64,000 nt of DNA from PALSA-243 sp963743705 (GCA_963743705.1 CAVUQS010000011.1:1-64000); one strand, 5' to 3'. Positions 1 through 9,482 are shown, numbered from the stretch's first letter. The notes: generated by a model not told the origin, from the sequence alone. Numbers and translations: made by a program.

Positions 1-1
1 G

Positions 2-1287
2 TCAGAAGATGTCGAAATCTTTGGCGGAAACAACGGCTCCAGGATAGGCCTTTTGCATTTGCTGCAGCAGCGCGCCGTCGCTGCACCCGCCGAAGAGTTG
101 ATGATACAGCACCAGCAGCTTCGGCTTCGCTTTCATGGCGATTTGCGCGAGTTCGGCGGTGGAGGTGTGCGCGATCTGGTGATCGGGGCTGGCATGCCCG
201 GACGCAGAGCTGCAGTAGACCTCATGGATGAGAACGTCGCATCCGTTGCAGGCTTCCACGATGGCGGCGGTGGGCTTGGTGTCGCCGGAGATGACTATGC
301 TCCGATCGGCGGTCTCGAAGCGGTAACCGAACGCCTGATCCCAAGTGGCGTGAGGCACAAGGAAAGCCTTGACGGTGACATTGGCGTCTTTGTGAATGAC
401 GCCAGGTTTTATCTCCGTGACATTGACTTTGTAAGCTTCGGGGTTGCCGTGTTCGAGACCGTTGGTACGGACGTCCATATCTTTCTTCCCAGGCGGCCAT
501 GAGGTGATCGGTCATGTCTTTCGTGCCTTTGGGTCCGAAGACAGTGAGTGGCTTGCCGCGACCGATCACGGCGGGCGTGAAGATGAGATCGGGATAGCCG
601 AGGGTGTGATCGGAATGTAAGTGAGTCAGGAAGAGGTAATTCAGCGCGGCAGGGCGGAGGGCCGCGATTTGCGTGGGGTCGGAAGCTTCGCGCGCGCGGC
701 GGACGAGACAGGGGCCGGCGTCGACGAGATACCCTTGAGGTCCGGCAACAACCACAACAGCGGGGCCGGAACGGGTAGGATCGGGGTTGGGCGTGCCGGT
801 TCCAGGGCAGACGACCTGTAGGCCGGCAGGAGGCGGCGCAGGGGCCGCAGCGCCGGCGGGCCAGGTTTGCGGCTGCAGCCCCCTGGACGCGGCGGGCGGT
901 GAAGTGGGACGCGCCGCTGGCGCCGTATATGCCGTTCAGACCGAGATCGCCGCCGGCTTGCATCTGAACCGTGCGATCGAAAGTGATGACGTCGCGATTC
1001 AGCACGCCGCTGAAGATGATGATTTTGCCGCCGCCGGGCCCTTCGCATTTGAACGATAACGACTTGCCGTCGACGGCGCCGTCGTAGATTGCCGTGGGCG
1101 AAGTGAGGGAAGTACCAGCGCCGCTCTGACTAATCGTGCCCGTTAGGGTTGCGCCTTTGGCCGTGAGGTTGAAGATCCAGGGGGCAAAGCCTACGTCGTC
1201 GGCGCGGAAAGTGCCGGTGACGCCGCCCTGGGCGTTGGCGAAGGGTGCGGCGAGAACCAGCGCGGCCAGAGGTAGAGCGATCTTCAT
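2..1287 (-). pseudogene. Secreted metallo-beta-lactamase-fold hydrolase, two frameshifts
   Basis: Read from 1287 leftward, the protein has a signal peptide (MKIALPLAALVLAAPFANAQ), an unrecognised beta-rich domain to about residue 130, a Pro/Ala linker, then a metallo-beta-lactamase fold. The metal motif HLHSDH is near 615, followed by a GDT aspartate motif, an IHE motif and a C-terminal YHQLF motif. Three frames are needed. The first shift lies in a C5 run at 879-883 and the second in a T3 run at 482-484; removing one base at each restores one uninterrupted frame of about 430 residues that stops at 2-4. The fold resembles RNase Z/arylsulfatase-like hydrolases. The substrate is unknown and the protein is probably periplasmic. 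Because both lesions are in short homopolymers, sequencing error is as likely as true inactivation. Confidence 0.75.
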
Positions 1288-1346
1288 GGATTCTCCTGGG
1301 GTTCACTCTACCAGGGTTCTACGGCCGCGGAGTAACTAGCGCGGCC

Positions 1347-4092
1347 TTACTTATACGCTCCAGCCTTTTGGAAATCGCCGGCTTTCACGATGGTGATGGT
1401 GGCCGGGTTGACGTGCTTGCGGAAGGCGGCCGTGACTTGCGCGGGCGTGAGCGCGGCGACGGCGGCTTCGAGTTTGCGCGTCCCAATCCAAGGTGCGGCC
1501 CCAACGTTCGCGGGCCACGAGCAAACTGGCGATGGAGGCCTCTTCGGCGCGGGCCACGGCGCGTTCGTCGAGCCACGCCTTCTTGGCCTTTTCGACTTCG
1601 TCGGCGGTGAAGCCGTCCTTCAGCGCTTTGGCGAGCTCATCCTGGAAGTCGGTCTCGACTTTGGGCACATTCTCGGGCGCCGCGATGGCGCTGGCGGAGA
1701 AGCGGCCGGCATCGTCCTTGACGGGCATGTTGAAACCGGCGTTGGCGCCGTAGCTCAAGCCGTCCTTGACGCGAATGCGTTGGAAGATGCGCGAGTTGGG
1801 CGAGCCGCCGAAAACCGTGCCGGCAAGCAGCAGGGCAGGGTAATCGGGGTCCTCGTCGTTCATTTTGACCGGAGCGCCCACGGCGAAAAGAGCGTTCTGC
1901 TTGTCGGGCGTTTCGATCTTACGGTTGATGGGCTCAATGGCGGTGTAAGTGTTGGAAATACGCTCGTAGTGCGCGGGGCTCTTCCATGAGCCAAAGAGCT
2001 CGGTCACGAGCTTGCGCATCTGCTCCGGGTCGAACTGGCCGCTGATAGCGATTTCGCCTTCGCCCACGCCGTAAAACTGCTTATAGAAAGCACGCACCTC
2101 GTCGAGCGTTACCTTCTTTACGTCTTCGATTTGCTCATCGATGCTGGCGGAATGGCGTATGTCGCCGCGCGGGTAGCGAGCGCTGAAGTGTTCTGCGAGC
2201 GCCAGCGAGGCGAGCGCCGTGGGTTCGGTGCGCTGGCTCTCGAGGCCGGCAATGCGCTGCTGGCGGATCTGTTCGAATTCGGCGTCAGGGAACGAGGGTT
2301 CGAACAACAACTCGTGAACCAGGCGCAGGGAATCGGCCATGTTGGCTTCGAGGGTGCGTACGGTCGCGCTGGCGGCATTTACGCCGCCGGCCACGTTGAT
2401 CTGCGCTTTCAACTTATCCGTCTCATCCTGTATCTGCTGGCGGTTCTTTTTGAGCGTGCCGCGCATGAGGATGGCGCCCGTGATCTGCCCGGTCATCGAT
2501 TTTCCGAAGAGCGATTTTTCATCGCCAAAACGCACGTTCATCGCCGCGACCACCGTTCCACCGCGGGTTTTCTTGGGGAACATTGCCAGCTTCAGGCCGT
2601 TGGGAAGCGTGGTGCGGATGACGCGGCTCTCGATGTTCTTGGGCGTGGGATCGAACTCTTCGCCCTGCTGCTGCGCCGCTTTGCCTTTGTAGTCCTTGAA
2701 CAACTCGGCGTCCTCGGGCGCGGCGGGGATTACGGAACGGTCCGGGTTCTTAGTGGGGATAAATTCGCCGAGAGTGCGGTTGGAAGACTTGAGATAGTCC
2801 TTGGCGACGCGAGCGACATCGGCGGGAGTTACTTTCTCAATTTCGTCGCGACGCAGAAAGAAGGAGCGCCAATCGCCGCTGCCGGCCGCGCCGCCGAGAG
2901 TAAGGGCGACATTCTGCGAGTTAGTGAGAGTCAGTTCGATGTTTTTCAGGAGGCGGATCTTGGCGCGATCGACTTCATCTTGCGAAGGCGGTTCGGCAGA
3001 CAGGTCTTCGACAGTCTTCAAGAGGATCTCGCGGGCTTCGTCGATGTTCTGGTCGGGCTTCAGTTGCGCGAAGGCGAGGACGAAGCCGGGGTCGTGCATG
3101 CCTTCAGCGAACATGCTGGCGGAAACTGCCTTCTTGTTATCGGCGAGGGCTTTGTATAAACGCCCGGTCTGGCCGCCGCCGAGCACCTGCGCCATCACGG
3201 TGAGCGCCGCAAAATCAGGGTGGAGGTCGGCGGGGATGTGATAGACCGCCATGATGCCCTGAATCTCGCCAATGCGGCGCAAGGTCACGGCGCGCTCGCC
3301 TTCCTGCGTAGGTTCGGAAGTATAGGGCTGCTTGAGGACGCGCGACGGGCGCGGGATGGCGCCGAGAGTCTGCGCGATCATGCCGAGGGCTTTGGTTTCA
3401 TCGAACTGTCCGGCGACGATGGCGATGGCGTTATCGGGCTGGTAATACTTCGCGTAGAATGCCGCGAGATTTTCGACAGGCACGCGTTCGACGTCGGTGC
3501 GATTGCCGATGACGGTCTTGCCGTAATTGTGGAAGTTATAGGCTGCGGCCAGCGTGCGTTCTTCGAGAACGTTGAGCGGGCTGTTCTCGCCCGATTCCAT
3601 TTCGTTGCGCACCACCGTCATTTCGGTGTCGAGCGCTTCCTTCGGCATGGTCATGCTCACCATGCGTTCGGCTTCGAGCGCCAGCGCCCAGCGGAGGTTT
3701 TCATCGCCGGCGTTCAGAGTCTCGTAGTACATGGTCTGGTCGTAGCTGGTGGTGCCGTTGAAATTGCCGCCGCCCGCGTGGTCGGTGAGTTCCTTGAACA
3801 CTTCGCGGCCGGACTTGGTTTTCTTGAACACCATGTGTTCCAGCAGGTGCGCCATGCCGGTTTCGCCATAGCCTTCGTTGCGCGAGCCCACCAGATACAC
3901 GACGTTGACTGTGATCTTGGGTTTGGAGTTATCGGGGAACAATAAGACGCGCAGGCCGTTCGGGAAGCTGTATTCCGTGATGCCCTCGACGGAAGTTACT
4001 TTGCGAACGCCTTGTGGAAGGGTTTGCGCAAGAGCGGCGACGGATAGAAAGGCTGCCACCGCGGGAAGAACAAGAAGCTTTTGCAGACGCAC
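1347..4092 (-). CDS. Secreted M16 (insulinase-type) zinc peptidase, frameshift near C-terminus
   Basis: This M16 peptidase has about 914 residues and two tandem M16 units. A signal peptide (to about residue 22, ending ALAQ) precedes the first unit, which carries the inverted zinc motif HLLEH at residues 82-86 and a downstream Glu near 164. The second half begins near residue 480 and lacks HxxEH, as expected for the non-catalytic partner unit. The open frame as written becomes Arg-rich after residue ~862. Removing one base near 1475-1480 (a GCGC context) gives a normal M16 tail ending GAYK, with TAA at 1347-1349. Length matches two-domain pitrilysin-like proteases. It is probably periplasmic and digests peptides. 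It stands alone, 60 bases from the start of the preceding hydrolase gene. Confidence 0.9.
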
Positions 4093-4196
4093 GTTATCAC
4101 CTCTGGGATTAGTGCGATTATACCGTGCGAGGTTTGGGAGAAGCGGCAGGCGGACGTTACGCTGGCGGGCGACGTTCGGTTACGCCTTCGAAGTGG

Positions 4197-4213
4197 TATA
4201 ACAGTCATATCAG
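4197..4213 (+). promoter_or_regulatory. Possible -10 element just upstream of brnT
   Basis: TATAAC lies at 4197-4202, only 11 bases before the ATG at 4214. No Shine-Dalgarno sequence is visible between them. This would fit a nearly leaderless transcript for the toxin-antitoxin pair. There is no convincing -35 box, so the call is weak. Confidence 0.25.
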
Positions 4214-4495
4214 ATGAGGTTCGGCTTCGATCCTCGGAAGAGCGAGCGCTTGAGGGCCAGTCCGAAGCGGGGAATCGGGTTCGAGGAGGCGCAAGAAATG
4301 TTTTCGCGACCCTATTTCCTCGACCGGCGCTCCGACGTGCCGGAGCAATATGATGTGGCGATCGGCTGGGTACGTGACCGGCTGTATTCCATCATCCTCG
4401 AGTTCCGCGAGGACGCAGAAGGCGAAATCCTACATCTCGTCACGCTGTGGAAATCGATGAAGGAAGAGGTGCGATTGTATGAAGAGTACTCGTAA
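4214..4495 (+). CDS. brnT: BrnT-family ribonuclease toxin
   Basis: A 93-residue protein with the BrnT layout: an N-terminal F-x-FDPRKS segment, then GIGFEEAQEMF, a central AIGWVRDRLYSIIL strand and a C-terminal charged helix ending RLYEEY. BrnT toxins are small RelE-fold RNases that cut mRNA when the partner antitoxin is degraded. The next gene overlaps it by 17 bases and encodes a ribbon-helix-helix protein, which is the normal toxin-first order of brnTA. The DNA-binding antitoxin is expected to repress the operon together with the toxin. Family assignment is by motif and gene order. The sequence diverges from typical BrnT in its middle section, including an unusual acidic stretch FREDAEGE. 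Confidence 0.75.
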   Translation: MRFGFDPRKSERLRASPKRGIGFEEAQEMFSRPYFLDRRSDVPEQYDVAIGWVRDRLYSIILEFREDAEGEILHLVTLWKSMKEEVRLYEEYS

Positions 4496-4772
4496 ATCCG
4501 GCAAGCCGGTTGCGGCAGAGACAATTGCGCGGATGGCGGATCAGGGGAAGGACGTGACCGGGTTCTTCCAAGGACGTGGGCGCATGGTGCAGCCCATTCA
4601 ACGGGTGAATGTGGACCTGACCGCAGGTATGCTGGAGGAACTGGATCGCGCCGCGCAAGATCTCAATGTGAGCCGGCAGGCCGTCATTAAGACACTGGTG
4701 CGTCAAGGCCTCGATCAACACTATCTGGCGCAACGCGGGCGGCAGCCTGCGCCGGAAGCACGCACTCGTTAG
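4479..4772 (+). CDS. brnA: BrnA-family ribbon-helix-helix antitoxin
   Basis: A 97-residue basic protein. The N-terminal half is probably the flexible toxin-binding part. The C-terminal half, about residues 46-88, has the ribbon-helix-helix pattern: a strand RVNVDLT, helix LEELDRAAQDL, the turn NVSRQ, and helix AVIKTLVRQGLDQ. It overlaps the upstream BrnT-like toxin gene by 17 bases, so translation is likely coupled. It should bind and neutralise the toxin and repress the shared promoter. The final ~15 residues are Arg/Pro-rich and look like a loose tail. Confidence 0.75.
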   Translation: MKSTRKSGKPVAAETIARMADQGKDVTGFFQGRGRMVQPIQRVNVDLTAGMLEELDRAAQDLNVSRQAVIKTLVRQGLDQHYLAQRGRQPAPEARTR

Positions 4773-4824
4773 AGCTGCCGGGATCAATTTCGGTTTGTCA
4801 GGCGCGGTGCCGGCGCCCCAATCG

Positions 4825-6237
4825 TCATTCCGGCGGGCGGCGCTTGTGCCAATCGGTGCGGCTCTGGAAATCGCGGGCGATGGCGAGGATGGTGTTTTCG
4901 GAAAATGCCGGGCCAACTACCTGTAGCGCGACCGGCAGGTTGCCAACGAAGCCGCAGGGGAAAGCGATGGCCGGCAGTCCCGCGAGGTTGCCGGCCTGGA
5001 CGATGCCGTTGAATCCGCCGGGAACGGGGTTGCCGCCATCGAGCGGCTGATTGACCGGAGGCGCGACGCCGCTGCGGCCCGTGGTGACGAGGGCGTCGAC
5101 GCTCGCGAAGAGCGTCATGTATTCCCGCAGGATCTGCCGGCGGATGCGCATCGCCTTGAGATAGTCCCTGGCGGAGATATCGAGGCTGGCTTTGAGGCCG
5201 GCGATTTGCGAAGGGTCGGCTAACTCATCGACCTTCGGGCTGGCGATCAAGGGTTCGAAAATGGAAGCCTGCTCCGCATCGATGATGGTGGAGATCAGGG
5301 GGCCGTAGGGAAAATCGGGAAGCTTTACTTCGACTAATTGTGCGCCGCTGGCGCGGAACGCGGTGAGCGCCGCGGCGAACGCGGAACGGGCATCGGCGTC
5401 GGCGCGATCGGTGAAATCGATGGGGGCATAGCCGATTTTCAATTCCTTCAGCGGGCGCGCGTATTGGGGCGTGTAGTAGAAGCTCTTGCCTGCGCTGCCG
5501 GGATCCTTGGAATCCTTGCCGGCGATCACCTGGAGGATGATGCCGCAATCTTCGGCTGTGTGGGCGATGGGGCCGATTTTATCGAGCGTCCACGAGAGCG
5601 CCATGGCGCCGTAGCGGCTGACCAGCCCGTACGTGGGGCGCAGGCCGGTGACGCCGCAAAAAGACGCCGGCGTGATGATGGAACCGGAAGTTTCCGAGCC
5701 GAGCGCGAAGGGCGCGAGACCGGCGGCGACGGCTGACGCGGAACCGCTGGAAGATCCGCCGGACCAGCGGGTACGGTCCCAAGGATTGAGGCCCGGGCCG
5801 AACATCGACGCCGATGCCAAGCGGTAGCCGCCGCCGCCCGCCAGTTCCACCATGGCAAGCTTGCCGGTGAGCACGGCGCCGACGGCATCGAGCTTTTCGA
5901 GCGTGGTGGCGGTGTAGTCGAAAATTTGGGCGGCGTAGGGTTTGGCGCCCCAGGTGGTGATTTGCCCGGCGAAGCTGAGCAGATCCTTGGCGCCGTAGGG
6001 GATGCCTTGCAGGGGTCCGCGCAGGCGGCCGAGCTTGATCTCTTTGTCGACTTCCTTGGCGCGGCGGATGGCCTGCTGAGGCAAGGGCAGCGCGAGCGCG
6101 TTGTAGCGCGGGCCGAGGCGTTCGAGGCGCGTGGCGAAGGCGCGGACCAGTTCCTCCGCCGAGATCTCCCTGGCAACCAGGCGGCTGTTCAGTTCCGGAA
6201 TGGGCGCGAAGAAAGTTTCGACCCCGAGTTCGGCCAT
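4825..6237 (-). CDS. Amidase-signature hydrolase (GatA-like)
   Basis: A 470-residue amidase-signature enzyme. The catalytic triad is visible as the Lys in YGAKDLL (near residue 88), the cis-Ser in GGSSSGSA (near 161) and the nucleophile region SETSGSI (near 183). It resembles GatA, but no gatB or gatC is nearby, and the residues after the core are those of a stand-alone amidase. The substrate cannot be read from sequence. Its ATG follows the TGA of a 59-residue Tat-signal ORF by one base, and that ORF in turn overlaps aroDE, so all three appear to be one transcript. There is no signal peptide of its own, which suggests a cytoplasmic enzyme unless it travels with the small upstream protein. 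Confidence 0.9.
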   Translation of the reverse strand: MAELGVETFFAPIPELNSRLVAREISAEELVRAFATRLERLGPRYNALALPLPQQAIRRAKEVDKEIKLGRLRGPLQGIPYGAKDLLSFAGQITTWGAKPYAAQIFDYTATTLEKLDAVGAVLTGKLAMVELAGGGGYRLASASMFGPGLNPWDRTRWSGGSSSGSASAVAAGLAPFALGSETSGSIITPASFCGVTGLRPTYGLVSRYGAMALSWTLDKIGPIAHTAEDCGIILQVIAGKDSKDPGSAGKSFYYTPQYARPLKELKIGYAPIDFTDRADADARSAFAAALTAFRASGAQLVEVKLPDFPYGPLISTIIDAEQASIFEPLIASPKVDELADPSQIAGLKASLDISARDYLKAMRIRRQILREYMTLFASVDALVTTGRSGVAPPVNQPLDGGNPVPGGFNGIVQAGNLAGLPAIAFPCGFVGNLPVALQVVGPAFSENTILAIARDFQSRTDWHKRRPPE

Positions 6238-6238
6238 A

Positions 6239-6418
6239 TCAGGCCTTGAACTGGAAGGCGGGCTCGAGCGACATAGGGATGTCGATCTTGGCCAGCGCCT
6301 GGCTATTGGCCTGGGTGCGATCCTTGGCCGTCTGTAGCGGGCTGGCTTGCGCGAACGCGGCGGGGACCGCGGGCGCGGCGAGCAAAACCTTGGCGAGGTT
6401 GCGACGCGTGATCTTCAT
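6239..6418 (-). CDS. Small protein with twin-arginine-like signal, upstream of amidase
   Basis: A 59-residue ORF, easily missed because of its size. It begins MKITRRNLAKVLLAAP, a twin-arginine-like signal with a hydrophobic core and an AFAQA cleavage site. About 35 mature residues follow, ending AFQFKA. Its ATG overlaps the aroDE stop (ATGA), and its TGA is one base from the amidase ATG. Such tiny Tat-signal proteins may act as tethers or partners for the enzyme encoded next. Another possibility is that the pair was once one exported amidase whose signal and enzyme parts are now separate genes. No known family was recognised. Confidence 0.7.
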   Translation of the reverse strand: MKITRRNLAKVLLAAPAVPAAFAQASPLQTAKDRTQANSQALAKIDIPMSLEPAFQFKA

Positions 6419-7923
6419 TGCTTCTGCTCCAGAGCCTCACAGGCGGCCTTTTGCATGGCCGGGCGCGGGGCGGTTTCGCCGGTCCAGATCTCGAACTGGC
6501 GGACGGCTTGTTCCACGAACATTTCCAGGCCGGAAATGACCGTGCGTCCCTGCTCGCGCGCGCGGCGCACGAGCGCGGTTTCGAGCGGGTTGTAGACCAT
6601 ATCGAAAACCACTTCTCCGGGGATATGGCCGTTGAAGAAACAGTCGTTCACATTGGGGAACATGCCGAGCGGGGTGGCGTGTACCACCGCGTCGAAATGA
6701 CGCCCGGCAAGTTGTTCGCGCCCGAGCGCCTCGGCGTTGCAGATTTTGGAGAGCGCGCGCACGCGATCGGCATTGCGGCCCACCAGCGCGATGGTGGCCC
6801 CGGCGTCGGAAAGGGCGAAAGCGGCCCCGCGCGCCGCACCGCCGTTGCCCACGATCAGCACTGTGGATTTCGCGAGGCGCAGAGCTTTCGAAAGGGGACC
6901 GGTGACGCCGGCGGCATCGGTATTGGTTCCGCGCCATTTGCCGCTCTTGCGCCAGACGGTGTTGACTGCGCCGATGCGCTTGGCCAACGGATCGACGGCG
7001 TCGAGATAGCGGAGAATTTTCTGCTTGTGCGGAATGGTGACGCTGAAGCCCGCGAGCGGCAGTTTGCCGGCAAGTGCGAAGAAATCGCGCAGGTGGGCGG
7101 GCGAGACCAGGAACGGGAGATAGACGGCGTCCATGCGGCGCGCCTGGAACGCGCGGTTATGGACGGCGGGCGAGATGGAATGGCGGATGGGGTCGGCGAT
7201 GACGCCGTAGATTTTCGAAGCGCGGTCCAGCTTATCCACCCGATAGATGTGGCGCAGAGAGCGGGCGCTGACCTGCCCGGCGGCGGTGCCTTGCGCCTGC
7301 ATGGGCGCGGCGTAGGTGTAAACTCCGCCGAAGACGGGCGAGAGGACGCGCGTGGGGAAGCCAAGCTCGCCCATGGCGAGGACGATCATGCGCTGGCGCG
7401 CGGCGTTCTTGGCGGCGGCCAAAATGCGCGCGTTGTCCGAAGGCTTGCGCGCGGTGGTGACTACTTTGTAGGAATCGGCGGAAACGCGGGTGACGCGATT
7501 GACGATGCCGTCGAGCGGCGGGGTGGCCTCGAAATTGTGATACGAGACGATGACGTGCGCGCGGCCGTTGAACTGGTTGAGCTTGTCGCGTGCGGCCTCG
7601 GCGGATTCGATTTCGATATCGATGGCGTGAGCGCCGTGCTGAATGGCGAGATCGAGGATGGCCAGTTGCTCTTCAATGCTGCCGTTGAAGCGGCCGTGGT
7701 TCTGGTGACGGCGGCAGGTGGCCAGGATAATACACTCAGGGAATTTCTCAAGAAAGCCGCGAATGGCGGCGGCGCCACGGGCGGGCTGATTCAGATAATC
7801 GAGGCGGAACTCCAGGAATGTTTCGCCGGCCTCAGCTTCGCGGCGCGCATGATCGAGCAGAGTTGGGACGTCCGGCAAGCCTAGTGCGATGCAAATGCGC
7901 GGGAGACTCCTCTTCTGCGCCAT
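6415..7923 (-). CDS. aroDE: Bifunctional 3-dehydroquinate dehydratase / shikimate dehydrogenase
   Basis: A 502-residue fusion catalysing steps three and four of the shikimate pathway to chorismate. Residues ~8-228 are a type I (Schiff-base) dehydroquinase, with His129 in SYHNF and Lys153 in SYKVV as catalytic residues. Residues ~236-495 are shikimate dehydrogenase: SIS at 249-251, VTIPHK with Lys300, GAVNTV, NTDAAG with Asp336, and the NADP Rossmann loop GNGGAARG at 359-366. The domain order matches the plant enzyme. It leads an operon with the small Tat protein (overlapping ATGA) and the amidase. A housekeeping enzyme; both active sites look complete. Confidence 0.95.
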   Translation of the reverse strand: MAQKRSLPRICIALGLPDVPTLLDHARREAEAGETFLEFRLDYLNQPARGAAAIRGFLEKFPECIILATCRRHQNHGRFNGSIEEQLAILDLAIQHGAHAIDIEIESAEAARDKLNQFNGRAHVIVSYHNFEATPPLDGIVNRVTRVSADSYKVVTTARKPSDNARILAAAKNAARQRMIVLAMGELGFPTRVLSPVFGGVYTYAAPMQAQGTAAGQVSARSLRHIYRVDKLDRASKIYGVIADPIRHSISPAVHNRAFQARRMDAVYLPFLVSPAHLRDFFALAGKLPLAGFSVTIPHKQKILRYLDAVDPLAKRIGAVNTVWRKSGKWRGTNTDAAGVTGPLSKALRLAKSTVLIVGNGGAARGAAFALSDAGATIALVGRNADRVRALSKICNAEALGREQLAGRHFDAVVHATPLGMFPNVNDCFFNGHIPGEVVFDMVYNPLETALVRRAREQGRTVISGLEMFVEQAVRQFEIWTGETAPRPAMQKAACEALEQKQ

Positions 7924-7993
7924 GGTTCGGAGGAGACTAGAATACCACAGGCTCGATTCACCGCAGAGACGCTAAGGCGCGGCGTAAGCAATT

Positions 7994-8218
7994 CTAGATC
8001 TCGTATTCGGGTGGTTTGGAGCGGCCGTAATCGATGTGTTCCCAAAGGCGTTCGTGCAGGAAGTAGAGGCCGATTTTGAGGACCATGTCAATTGCGCCCG
8101 CTCCGGCCGAGAGGGCTACGCTGTGGCCGCCAAAGATGAAGACGATGGCGCCGGTAGTGGCGGATCCGGCCACGCGGTAGGTGACAGCTTTGGCAATGCT
8201 GCGGGCGCGGGTCTCCAT
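7994..8218 (-). CDS. DUF2061-family small membrane protein
   Basis: A 74-residue protein with the conserved pattern of the DUF2061 family: AKAVTYRVAGS, then a hydrophobic segment with TTGAIVFIFGG, a second hydrophobic segment around IDMVLKIGLYFLHERLW, and HIDYG near the end. Two membrane helices are likely. I chose ATG at 8218 because GGGGGATCGA lies just upstream and the family usually starts close to the conserved AKA. The frame stays open to 8287 (23 extra residues), so a longer form is possible. Its function is unknown. In other bacteria the domain also occurs fused to adenylylsulfate kinase, but nothing here suggests that role. Confidence 0.8.
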   Translation of the reverse strand: METRARSIAKAVTYRVAGSATTGAIVFIFGGHSVALSAGAGAIDMVLKIGLYFLHERLWEHIDYGRSKPPEYEI

Positions 8219-8358
8219 ACGCTCGATCCCCCATTCTACTAAATTTCGATAGGGATTGTGTAGATTGAGCCCCTCCAGTAGGCACACCCCGGCGGTGCGC
8301 CGGTTTCTTCTATACGTCTGCTACCATCAAACGCGAAATCGGTTCGCTTTTGGGTTTA

Positions 8359-8687
8359 ATGGCAGAGCAAATACTGTCTGGTAATGCGGAAGGAACGTTT
8401 GCAGGCGTGCTGGTAGCACGGAGCAATACTGAGTATGAGAACCGGGCGCCTCATTTATTTCCGTACCGTTGATGACGCGGGAGAGCCTCTGGGCAACGTG
8501 GCATTCTCGCCACCGCTCACTACTGAGAAGCCTCGAACGGATTCGTACGGTCGGTGGCAAAACCTGATGCGCGCAGGACCCGGCGTTCACCACGGAAGGT
8601 TTTGAACCAATAAAAGTACAGGTCCGATGTCGTGAGGACGAGGAAATTGATCAAGAGATAGTAATGAAGGCAGAGGCAAAAAAGTGA
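8359..8687 (+). pseudogene. Broken small gene with carboxypeptidase-regulatory-like segment
   Basis: Three consecutive frames, each offset by +1, together look like one small protein. The first starts at 8359 (MAEQILSGNAEGTF...), the second covers 8435-8600 and contains VDDAGEPLGNVAFSPP and TDSYGRW, and the third ends EAKK at 8687. The middle segment has the D-x-x-G-x-P-L and T-D-x-x-G-R spacing of carboxypeptidase-regulatory/CnaB-type beta domains. No single frame is open across it. It may be a decayed gene or a victim of the same single-base insertions seen elsewhere in this window. Of the otherwise gene-free bases between 8219 and 8725, this is the only part with protein-like signal. Confidence 0.35.
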
Positions 8688-8725
8688 TCCTGCACTGATG
8701 TCGACGGGGATTGGTCTGCTAGCAC

Positions 8726-9277
8726 ATGTATCATCTTGCCGAAATCGCGTTCTGGCGTAAGGCGTTGGGCTGGGCGCTCGGCGTATGGCTGGTGTCGCTC
8801 TTAGTGATTAACGGGGTGACGATGCTTGTCTCGCCAGCCCAATGGTTTCGAATGTCACCCTGGTTGGCCGCACGCGGGGCCCTGTCGAGGAAGCGATATT
8901 CGAGTGGCCTTGGGGCCGCGGACGTGAGGATCTTGGGCGGCGTTTTGCTGGCGGTTCTGATCTGGATCGCGTTTGACCTGGGCGCACCGGCAAAAGCCGA
9001 TGGGCAACGGAAGGGACTTTCGGTTATGACGGGAGACACCCTTGTTTTGATTGGTGGGGCAATCATTGCAGTGCTGGGGATTATTTACGGTGTTTTGTGT
9101 GTTATGACGCCGCAAAAAATAATTCGCATGCAGGCGAAGTTTTCGACGATGCTTGACGAGCAGTCTGCGTCCGGTCGGGCAATGATTTGGCAATACCGAA
9201 TCATGGGCGTCATTATGATCTTGGGCGGGGCTTTTTTCGTGCTACTGATCATTCAAGCCGCGCTAGATTCGAAATAG
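8726..9277 (+). CDS. Membrane protein with internal duplication, function unknown
   Basis: A 183-residue protein with four or five membrane helices. Two halves look related. The first has a hydrophobic helix ending MLVSPAQWFRM, a polar stretch with paired basic residues, then ADVRILGGVLLAVL. The second has a helix ending VMTPQKIIRM, a polar stretch, then YRIMGVIMILGGAFFVLL. The shared unit is therefore helix, (V)xxPxxxxRM, about 25 polar residues, R(I)xG, helix. The following 63-residue gene, two bases after its stop, carries one more copy. No known family was recognised. The two genes are almost certainly co-transcribed. Confidence 0.6.
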   Translation: MYHLAEIAFWRKALGWALGVWLVSLLVINGVTMLVSPAQWFRMSPWLAARGALSRKRYSSGLGAADVRILGGVLLAVLIWIAFDLGAPAKADGQRKGLSVMTGDTLVLIGGAIIAVLGIIYGVLCVMTPQKIIRMQAKFSTMLDEQSASGRAMIWQYRIMGVIMILGGAFFVLLIIQAALDSK

Positions 9278-9279
9278 AC

Positions 9280-9471
9280 ATGCTTGTCAAATGGTTCCTT
9301 ATCGGACTCGGCGTCGCGTGCATCATCTTTCCCTCAAAGATGCGCAAGCTGTTTGAAGCGCCTGGCCGAAGGACTCTGCTTTCATCCCGGGATAAGTACT
9401 TCAATCTCGCGTGGCGGGTTTTCGGATTGGGGATTCTCGCTATGGGGGTGTCAGTGGCGAGTTCGAAATAA
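9280..9471 (+). CDS. Small two-helix membrane protein related to the preceding gene
   Basis: A 63-residue ORF. A first helix, WFLIGLGVACIIFP, is followed by SKMRKLFEAP, a basic polar stretch, then RVFGLGILAMGVSVA as the second helix. The pattern helix-P-x-K-M/I-R-polar-RxxGxGI-helix is the same as each half of the upstream protein, so the pair may be a 2+1 domain family. The ATG at 9280 directly follows the upstream TAG at 9275-9277, implying coupled translation. Function unknown. Confidence 0.55.
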   Translation: MLVKWFLIGLGVACIIFPSKMRKLFEAPGRRTLLSSRDKYFNLAWRVFGLGILAMGVSVASSK

Positions 9472-9482
9472 CGACGCCTGCT

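Noticed and set aside
4093..4196. Possible gene between the M16 peptidase and brnT
   Set aside because: Short frames only; nothing resembling a protein, RNA or terminator could be supported.
6418..7884. A 488-residue plus-strand frame antisense to aroDE
   Set aside because: The aroDE protein on the opposite strand has both complete active sites. The plus-strand frame shows no domain, motif or ribosome site.
8327..8593. An 88-residue minus-strand frame opposite the small broken gene
   Set aside because: No motif, no ribosome site, and the plus strand carries more protein-like signal.
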